From contig OW121849.1 in NCBI GenBank assembly GCA_933228895.1, positions 38,038,354 to 38,102,353 of the forward strand: a stretch of DNA of 64,000 bases, given 5' to 3'. Under the pieces are notes generated by a model. That model was not told the DNA's origin. It saw only the letters and a list, made by a program, of their open reading frames with translations, and searched no databases. Shown piece after piece: positions 56,346 through 64,000 of the stretch. The DNA comes from Platycnemis pennipes (taxonomy: Eukaryota; Arthropoda; Insecta; Odonata; Platycnemididae). The position numbers and the translations under genes are program-made. How positions within the stretch are numbered: the first letter of the stretch is position 1; each line of letters begins with the position of its first letter.

Positions 56346-58140
56346 TCTCATCATTCGCGTGTCCCTATCAGCTCAAATCACCGTTTCGTTTATTTTACTT
56401 GACATAGCATACCTCTCTCTTTCATTTTCATATGCATATCCAGGGATTTTGCTCGCAGGTCGACGCGCTAGCTACCTTGCTAGCTTTCGATTCAAGGAAG
56501 GGAAAAGGATGCAATATTTGTGTGACGAGGTCGTGGAATTCAAACGCGGTTTCCTTTGTTCAATATTACTAGCGACACTTTATTTTGTGGGTTTAAACAT
56601 AGCCGAAACGTAGAGCTCCTCTGCTCAGTATCGTTCGTACAAATATTTCACAAGGTGTGAGAATAAATCAATTATGAGCGCTGAATTTGATTTTAGTCAC
56701 ATCATTTTCGCTGTCAATTTGCTAAAATTCGTTTACGTGAAGGAATTATACGAAATACATTGCAAAACTCTCAGAGGCGTCGAATCTTGGAAAAAGCGTG
56801 GATGAACACGTGGACTTAGGGCAGGCATTATTTTCCGTAAAGCTGTTTGTGCATTTAGGAGCTGTTGCATGCCGTTTCGTGCTGTTGAAGGAACCACATT
56901 AGCAAAAAAACACTATATCAGTATGATTCTTTGCTATATTTTCCAAAAACATAGCGCTAGTGAAAGCTGATAAATTGAGTTAATGTATGAAGCGGAGCCC
57001 TCCAGTTCACTAACCTCTCTCGAGCAAATCTAACCTCTCGGATAGTTAAGCTTTGCGTGATGACACCATTTTCGGTACACCAGGGATGGGACATGATATT
57101 AGTCCGCCCGAGGCTGAGTATCACGAGTAAAGCCTGGAGGAGGAATAGACTAGGTTTCAGAGGCTTGACGTAATAGCTTCTTCTTGAAATTGCTATCAGC
57201 CATATTACGTCGTGGACCGCAGAGATTACGTTCAATGAAGCGAAATATTCTCTTCAGAAGTCGAGTTTCGAGGAATTTTCATTCCGGAAATGGATAATAA
57301 GAGTGCATACCCTGCTCTTAGCTTGGGTGAACTACGAAAATCATAAATTGTAGCAAGATGCATTGAGGAATAGGTTACTTAATAGGTATGTGGATGGAAA
57401 CGGGAAATAGTGCGTGATTTATTTGTGGGACTGAATGAAATGTCGATCGATAGGTATACGTATTATTTTAGGAGCGTGACTCAAGTACGCTTCATCGGTT
57501 TATTCATATCTGGGAAATGGGCGAATGTTAACCACTAGCACGATTTGTGAAAGTGGAGAAAATGGTGTAAGATAGAGGGGAGAGAGGGATGTGGAAAGCT
57601 ATTGGTGAATGCGACTGAAGAAACACTTCGGAAGATGACTACAGGATTAAAGGCGGGAACTAATTATGAATGGATGTAGTATGGATAAAATGTACAAGAA
57701 TGGGAGATGTGGTTGGAATTTATGCATAGCCTAGAGCTAGCTTTCTAACCTACAGCCCCCCAAACTTGGCTTTAAGGCGGTATCAATTCTGGAAGGTGTC
57801 TATGTGAATCTCTTGAGGGCTTTAAATATTACTATATTTGGATTTCAAGGTGCTCGGACTAAACATGTATTGCATGATCTAAAGTAGGCTCTTACCCTAA
57901 AACAAATGCCAGTCCCGGTAGTCAGTATGGTAATGTTCAATCGATATGCCCTGCATGCTGACACCAGCTGGAATACATACACGACTAAACTTTTTCTTAT
58001 GGGTTTTCCTTAATTTTAAAGAGGTTTATCATTAATTTAGACAGTGTGGTATAAACTAGTCTGCTGCAGTGCCTGAAATCCGTACTAATTGAAATCTGTT
58101 ACTAATACGACTATCTAATACGAATACAATAGTCATACCC
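56346..58140. other. No supported gene
   Basis: AT-rich DNA with an 84-codon plus frame (56359-56613) and a 92-codon minus frame (56957-57235); neither is recognised. Confidence 0.45.
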
Positions 58141-58147
58141 GAAATTT

Positions 58148-58205
58148 TATTGGAAACCACAACGGTTGAGACATCAGGCCGACGCCTCTACCTTGATGCC
58201 ACGGC
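58148..58205 (-). mobile_element. tRNA-like SINE head, minus strand
   Basis: On minus, gtggcatcaaggtagaggc (complement of 58184-58202) is A-box-like and gtggtttccaa (complement of 58150-58160) a degenerate B box. Confidence 0.35.
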
Positions 58206-58209
58206 CGTG

Positions 58210-59550
58210 TTCCGGTGGTTTTCAGTATTGTTTCGTCTTCACTCATTGCTAGCAAGTAGTTTTCGTTGCACTCATGTCCATCCTAATATAGTTCTCTTGG
58301 TCTTTAAATGATGCTATTAAACACTTTTTCTCCGGAGGAAATGGCTCGGAGACAAGATTTATGGGCTTGGCGCCTCGGAGCGAAAAAAAGTGAGTGAATT
58401 CAGGTGGCCGACGGCCGTTTATCTCTCGCATATCCCGCAGCGGGAATCTTGGAAAATGCGACTTGAAATTTCCTCCCTACTCCCTTAGAAGACTATCTTG
58501 TTTGCATAAACACTTTGTAACCGTCCGCATGTTTCAGGTGTTGCCTCTCGTTCCATTTCTAACCGGTCCGTCCGTCCGCTCAAATGTTTCACGGCAGGAG
58601 GCTTCGACACATTTCCATGGCCAAACAATAAATTTATTCATATTGATTTATTCGAAGCCGAATAATTCTTATACTGAGCGCCCACCGTTGAAGTTTTCTT
58701 CTTTTCCTTTCCTGACAAGACTTATGTCTTTTGACTTCTGGTAATTTTAAATCGGAATAGAAAATTAATGTCTTACTTTTTGGACATTTTTGACAAACAT
58801 GTTTTCATGGACACCATGCCTACCAAATGTATTTAATCGTTGAAAGCAAAACTTTATCCAACCCTTGCCATTGCTTCGTTATGCTACCCTCTTGTTCTTC
58901 ATCTCGGCCTTCTTAACACTAATTGCACTTTGTGCTTTCAGAAAAATCTAGGCGGTTCCTTTCTTCTCAATTGATGCAACTTTCTCACTTAGTTGTTAGA
59001 TTTCAGGCTTCAGCATCCCATTTACTCGTGTATCTACCAACATTTATCATTCCTTCTTCAATTTGCGACTCGCATGATGTCAATTCTTTCTCTGATAAGG
59101 GAAAGATTTAGGCGCTCAACTTCGTTTCTGAATATTTATATTTTTCGCCTTTCCAAACTCTCACTACTCATGATGCCATCAATAAACTAAAAAGTAATTC
59201 CATTTCTTTACTATATATTTCCTTGAATTAATACAGAATTTTCTGCCTTAAATCTAACTCCTGTCTTACTGTAAAACAAGTTAGTTAATAGAATGCCTCA
59301 TGACGCGAGTTCTTTCCTCTCTTGCATGGTGTCAATATTCATTCCTTATTTTGGTCTATGTGAACGACACAGGCTGCTTATGCTGATTTTTTGAAACATA
59401 ATTCTAGTTTAAAATGAATTAGAAGTGACGCATCGAGGCAGTATCTAAGTCACTTTGTGTCCTCTGTGTTTCTATTCCCTTAATATTTATGTCTACCAGT
59501 TTATTGCATATTTATTTTTGGAAAATAATTATCATTATTCATGAGGTAAT
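58210..59550. other. No supported gene
   Basis: A 116-codon plus frame at 58394-58744 has mixed composition but no recognisable domain; the rest is AT-rich. Confidence 0.4.
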
Positions 59551-59553
59551 ATA

Positions 59554-59871
59554 TCAACTTATATCAGCCTCAAGGCTCTTGAATCTACTTCCCCTCCCTT
59601 CTGCTAGGCTATGAATCCTGCTCCTGACAATGGCTTGACTGAGGCATCCTCCAAGGTCGCATGATCTATCTCCCGCGTAAATCTCCTGGAATTCGTCCCC
59701 CCTTGAGGATGACTCCGAATAATTCTGGAGCGTTGACGATTCCTCTTCGTCTCCGTGGTCGCCCTCGGTCCGAATCGAACAACCGTCCATTCCCCCCCGT
59801 CCACCCGGCCGGTCTAAGCTGACCACTTCAGCGGACAAATCCACCCCCGAGGTCGACCTCCTTTTCTTCAT
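59554..59871 (-). CDS. Possible first exon, acidic Ser-rich protein
   Basis: An ATG at 59871 opens about 105 codons: MKKRRSTSGVDLSAEVV, then GDHGDEEESSTLQNYSESSS and GDEFQEIYAGDRSCDLGG, ending SLEADIS at 59554. Upstream on minus, ctataaatt (59920-59928) could be a TATA box, with about 50 bp to the ATG. The protein is acidic and Ser-rich, as in disordered regulatory regions; no domain is recognised. The region is CpG-rich. It might also be a promoter-associated random frame. Confidence 0.3.
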   Translation of the reverse strand: MKKRRSTSGVDLSAEVVSLDRPGGRGGMDGCSIRTEGDHGDEEESSTLQNYSESSSRGDEFQEIYAGDRSCDLGGCLSQAIVRSRIHSLAEGRGSRFKSLEADIS

Positions 59872-59916
59872 TCCCTCCCCCCCCACCCTAATCCCTCGAC
59901 CGGCTCCGATCCTTTT

Positions 59917-59932
59917 CCCAATTTATAGCGGG
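59917..59932 (-). promoter_or_regulatory. Possible TATA element, divergent region
   Basis: The plus sequence cccaatttatagcggg reads cccgctataaattggg on minus. A TATAAA match lies upstream of the minus-strand open frame and an ATG on plus (59946) sits just beyond it, making this a candidate bidirectional control region. Position relative to any real transcription start is unknown. Confidence 0.25.
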
Positions 59933-59945
59933 CATAGCCGCCGAC

Positions 59946-60116
59946 ATGGCCTGGCGAGGCGGCGGAAAATTAAATTCTTCGCCGTCTCATTTGAACTCCC
60001 TCAAAAGGAACTTCTCGTTTGTGGCTCATTTTTCGGTCTACGAATTGGAGCACCGTCCCGTATTATTTCATTCGACCTTCCTTGTACAAAAGGAAATGGA
60101 ATTTGGAATAAAGCTG
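59946..60116 (+). CDS. Possible first coding exon
   Basis: gccgacATGG is a good start context. The frame reads MAWRGGGKLNSSPSHLNSL, then RNFSFVAHFSVYELEHRPV and ends EFGIKL at a strong splice-donor match, ctg/gtaagg (60114-60122). Without splicing the frame stays open to 60308 (120 codons). No family is recognised. The divergent arrangement with the minus-strand frame at 59871 and the CpG-rich surroundings support a promoter region, but no downstream exon can be joined by eye. Confidence 0.25.
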
Positions 60117-60309
60117 GTAAGGTTGTACGTTTTAAAGTTAGCGCAATTGTGGGGTAGTGGAGAAGTGGCTCGTCTCAAGCGTAAGGTTCCTTGCTCAGCT
60201 TTTCATATTTTATTATCATTTTCAGCCATTTTAAACTTGGATCCCTCACTTTGTTACTTGCACCTGAAACATCTCCTGGTCATTTATGGCGTAGGACATC
60301 CATCTTGAT

Positions 60310-61000
60310 GGTAGGCTGCTTAGTCTCATACTTTATATTTGTATTAATTCATATTTATGCTGATAAAATTCTATACGAATATACCGAAGCATATTTGAAT
60401 GATATTAACGTAATAAAACGTCTTGGTTTGATGTAATGACATGGACACGTATTATATTAAATAATGATCGTACTTTTCCTCAGTTTTTAATTCACTGTGG
60501 CGGAGTCATTTTGTACTAGATGACCCTGAGAGTTGAAATACGCAGTATTGTAAAAATATGGAGAGGTGCGAGGATTGAATTGAGTAGCTGTTTACGTAAT
60601 TACATTCAAACACTTACGCTTATTCTTTATTGTTTAGTTTAGATTCGCAAAATACCTTAATTTGTGAGTAATTTTATTTATAAGTTGTTTATAATTTTGA
60701 GCCAAAGAAATGAATATACATATTGATATCTATCTTTATTATTATCCTCATTATCCGATTCAGTTGTCAAGTTTTCTTTCTAGAGGTTTCAGTGAATTCT
60801 GTCTTCTCCCACTCTTCTTAAGACTTCCTCGTTTGCTACTCAGTTGATTCATTTTATCTTCATCATTCTTCGGTATCACCACATTTCAAATGCATCCAGT
60901 CCCTGACTTCTCTGCTGCTGTTATCGTCTATGCTTCTTTGCCATATACTACCTAGCTCCAGATGTATGCTCTAATGAAATGTTTCCTCACTTACTTCCAT
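60310..61000. other. No supported gene
   Basis: AT-rich DNA. If the frame before it is a real first exon, this would be intron. Confidence 0.45.
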
Positions 61001-61004
61001 GGTT

Positions 61005-61046
61005 GTACACCGCATACTAGTTAGTAATAGTACATCGCATACTAGT
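61005..61046 (+). repeat. 25-bp tandem duplication
   Basis: gtacaccgcatactagt (61005-61021) recurs as gtacatcgcatactagt (61030-61046), one mismatch. Confidence 0.85.
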
Positions 61047-61049
61047 AAC

Positions 61050-62160
61050 ATTCTGGGAACACCCTTACAGTGCACGAAAATGAGCCAGATTCTAGATAAC
61101 CGGGGAAGTCCAATATGAGTTAATTTCAAGCGTCATTGGGCTAAGGAGCGTAGAAAAAATATCCTATTATTATAAACCGTTAGAGGGGTTCGATTCCAGG
61201 GTTTAAGCTAATAGAGAATTGTATGCGGTAGGATTCAGTAATATAGAAGGAGGTATGTTTGTTGCGTGAAATACTACAGTTGGGATACACCGGCAGAATG
61301 CTGTTATAAAATGAGTTGTCATATGATTTGGAAAAAGCTAGTCGAATCCAAATAATGGGCATATGATGGAGGCAAAATCGAAAGCAAACAAGTAGATGGA
61401 TGCTGACGAAGAAAGTTGAAATAACAAAATATGAACCTTGAATTGGGAGAGTAACGAGTAAAATAACGAAAACCTTGTATTGGGATAGTATGTACGAATT
61501 CATGATTTGATGCAACAATGTAGAAAGATATTATGTGATTCTTTGGAGGTGAATTAAACCCTAACGCCCACAGGTCTCTAGTTCGTACCCCAGAGGTGAC
61601 TTAGGTACTTTAGTAATGTGCTAGTCTCCACATGAGTCCGTGAGGAGAAGATTCATAATCTCAGCATATAAAGAGAACTTCATGGTTCCCTTCTTTAAAA
61701 GATGACAAATACTGACGCTAGGTTTCCCCTCAACGCCTTTCCTCTACCGCTATTACTACCATAAGAACAAATTATGCTTGTTTGCGTAGATTACCTCATT
61801 AGTTAATCGTCTCCCTGAGCAACATACATGCATACACTAAAGTAAAGAGTTTTGTGAAGATATAGCGTAGTGGAAAATCGAGTGTAATGTAGCTAATTTT
61901 CTAGGGCCGCAGCCCATAATTATGTGTTTTGGCTGCTCCTTTTCCGATAGGCAAGGACGTGAATGGAATGTATGTGATGAAGAAGGTGGCTCATTTATTA
62001 AACATCACCTCCCATTTCACTTTGATAATCATCGGGCGGGTCTAATGGAGGCGAGGTCTGAATTCAATTTCAGTGAGTGCCTATGTGAATTTAATGGGGT
62101 TCTATCCCAGAATTTCAATGATTTTTTCCTCTTTCGTCTAGAGGGAGGTATTTTAAAGCA
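61050..62160. other. No supported gene
   Basis: AT-rich DNA. ggggttcgattccagg (61186-61201) matches a B box but has no matching A box. A 112-codon minus frame (61180-61518) is Ile/Ser/Phe-rich and unrecognised. Confidence 0.4.
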
Positions 62161-62169
62161 GAGGGTGGC

Positions 62170-62430
62170 TTTGCTAGGGCGCATGAAGCTTTTTTTTTGG
62201 CCCTCCCTGTCGACGCCAGACATAAACGTGCCTTCATCTCTGCGCGGCGACGCGGACGAAGAACCTCGAGCGGCTGTGAGCGAAACGAGATTTCGCCCGA
62301 GTTTTGGGGCGTGGTGAACTTCGACCCTCAAGCTGCCGCGACCCGGCGCGGCGTAGGCCATCAGCGCTCATGTGATTGGCGGGCGGACGCCGTAGGTAGA
62401 CGGGCAATTTTGTGTTTGACAACCGAGTCA
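62170..62430. promoter_or_regulatory. CpG island, promoter-like
   Basis: Dense CpG (cgcggcgacgcggacgaaga and similar) over about 250 bp in AT-rich surroundings, with catgtgattggcgggc (62369-62384) combining an E-box-like catgtg and an inverse CCAAT box. Overlapping frames are open on both strands (131 and 106 codons plus, 110 and 65 minus), consistent with CpG-rich composition. No exon is chosen. Confidence 0.3.
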
Positions 62431-62714
62431 CCCATCCTCAAAACTATTTGGGGAAGGTTTTTAATTCGGGAGTTTTGGGACCCGATCGGTTTCAAGTCTC
62501 TACGTTTGGCCTGGTGAAAAAATCGAATCAAGAGCTCAATTCTATCGTCGTTTTTTTTTAAATAAAAGCTTTAACTGTCGCCTCAAATCGAATTGAAAGC
62601 CAGTATCTTGCGCCGATGGATCCTTTGTGAACCCAGGCATTTTGGTGAGCGCTTGATTCTGGAATGGAACCTCTCGAAGCACCAACATGATCCTTGAAGA
62701 TTATCGCCGCTGGC

Positions 62715-62780
62715 CATAGATGATGGTAGATGAAGCGCCTGCTAAATAGGCCAAAGTTCGCGGGTTCAAATCGAGCATCC
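62715..62780 (+). mobile_element. tRNA-like SINE head
   Basis: A-box-like tggtagatgaagc (62724-62736) and B box gggttcaaatcga (62762-62774) at tRNA spacing. No acceptor stem closes; the tail is not defined. Confidence 0.5.
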
Positions 62781-62799
62781 TGGAGCGTGAGGATTGTAT

Positions 62800-63630
62800 T
62801 TCTTATAGAATAAAGTGCTAGATATGATAGACGGTACGGATAGATTCGGTACGATGTACTATTATTAGTTAAATCATCTTAATACCCAATTCGACTAGGT
62901 ACTTCCGATAACCAATCAATAAGTGTCGTGTACCACCGTTGATAGAAATATTTTAAGCTTTCAGGTGATGTTGAGTGGAATGGATATATAGCCTTGATTT
63001 GGTCATTTTATGTGCTTTAGGAATTCTTTCATTTTCTTCTATTATGCAGCAAAACGTGGAGTAAGCCGTCAGTCCTTCGGATATTTATTCTCAATGCGTT
63101 GATTTCTACACCTTAGTTCATTTGAATGCCATAAGTTCGGCAGACATCTAATTAAAAATAAATAGCATGCGGGGCAGCACAGATGCAGGAGTTATTTCCC
63201 AATGTTATCGTCGGCAGCAGCGCTCTATAACTTCGCATGAAGTTCAAATCTAATAAATTTTCAATGCCCAGCAATGCATTCATAAACATAAAATTAATAA
63301 TTCTTAGTGGTTTGATTTGTGTAACATGAACGCCACAAAATAACTTAATATTTTACCCTAGCGTACCTCTTATTACACGGTGACTTCCTGAATTGACTTA
63401 GATGCATATTAGCCGCCTAAATCGTCTTCGCACGAACTACCCGCTGTAGCTGACGACAACCTTTGAGCCTTGGAAGCGCGAGAAAACAAGGTCGGTTTCG
63501 TTTTTTTTTCTTGTCAGAATCCTGGATTTTTCCTATCTCCTCCCGAACAGGCGAGTCCGCCAATAGAACGAGAAAGAACCTTTCGATCCCGTACGCTCGA
63601 TGCTGGGAGCTTCGGGTGGAGTTAGGGAAA
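62800..63630. other. No supported gene
   Basis: AT-rich DNA becoming CpG-containing after 63420; nothing recognised. Confidence 0.5.
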
Positions 63631-63639
63631 ACATTGCAA

Positions 63640-64000
63640 TGATGAGACGAGAGAGGATCTGGGGTGTGGGTGGTAGCTACAGAGGGAAGGGGAGAGAAAG
63701 AGTTAAGAAGGGCACTCGAGCAAGATAAAGGGACAGAAGGGTTGGGAATATGGCTGGGGATCGACGGGGAGACGGATTCTTCTTCATGCTCGGCGGGTCG
63801 GGATGAAAATCAAGCAAGCAGGAAGGAGAGAGGAAGAGGTAAAAGGGGGCTAAGGGTGGGACATATCTTTCCCTCTTCCTCCTTCTCCTCCGCAAGACTT
63901 CCCCGAGTGTCGTTTGGTAAATATAATATCAAGTTTCTTCGAGATAAACTTGAGAGCAAACAAAAGGCAAATGCGGAAGACAGAATGGGGGGAAAGGAGG
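63640..64000 (+). repeat. Purine-rich tract at window end
   Basis: Plus strand A/G-biased apart from a short CT-rich patch near 63866-63895 (ctttccctcttcctccttct). The tract reaches the end of the window and probably continues. Confidence 0.7.

Noticed and set aside
61186..61201. B-box match ggggttcgattccagg
   Set aside because: No A box at suitable distance upstream.
1..64000. CRISPR array, bacterial operon, rRNA gene or viral genome
   Set aside because: No regularly spaced short palindromic repeats, no contiguous long coding frames, no rRNA-like conserved blocks and no viral protein motifs were seen.

Overview
The window looks like gene-poor nuclear DNA of an invertebrate animal, most likely an insect or other arthropod. 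The reasons are the absence of any bacterial-style gene array, decayed non-LTR retrotransposons and tRNA-derived SINEs of types common in arthropods, many microsatellites and strand-biased simple tracts, and CpG-containing islands that do not look strongly depleted. I cannot name the species. No complete, recognisable host gene is present. Nearly all open frames are short, overlap frames on the other strand, or lie in purine/pyrimidine-biased tracts that suppress stop codons, so I list only the few that deserve attention and score them low.

What can be supported is mostly mobile and repetitive DNA. From left to right: a small hairpin (1.4 kb); a TA microsatellite (2.1 kb); SINE-like copies (3.3-3.6, 4.5 and 5.9-6.1 kb); a four-copy, about 145-bp tandem array (4.9-5.4 kb); a decayed LINE reverse-transcriptase end (6.8-7.5 kb); a rearranged pair of 168-bp and 41-bp repeats around a GC-rich block (8.7-10.1 kb); one dispersed 71-bp repeat with copies at 13.0 and 22.7 kb; tRNA-like heads at 14.5 and 14.8 kb; a second LINE fragment (23.2 kb); and an essentially whole but dead cut-and-paste transposon of 1,571 bp (24.0-25.6 kb) with 12-bp terminal inverted repeats and a transposase-like pseudogene.

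Further right: a duplicated AT-rich block ending in a palindromic AT tract (25.7-26.4 kb); a 499-bp fold-back MITE (29.7-30.2 kb); a decayed 37-bp minisatellite beside a hammerhead-like motif (31.9-32.2 kb); a large CT-rich domain (36.3-38.0 kb); a third LINE fragment on the minus strand (45.3-45.5 kb); and a 196-bp inverted repeat at 49.4-49.6 kb whose arms carry near-hammerhead, Penelope-like motifs. Large polypurine blocks lie at 40.6, 42.8, 47.0, 52.1, 55.6 and 63.6 kb. Candidate host coding or promoter DNA is limited to weak signals at 41.1, 52.8-53.4, 59.5-60.1 and 62.2 kb.

There is no operon or pathway to describe. The elements look like independent insertions at different stages of decay in intergenic or intronic DNA. 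All identifications of families rest on pattern recognition without database search.
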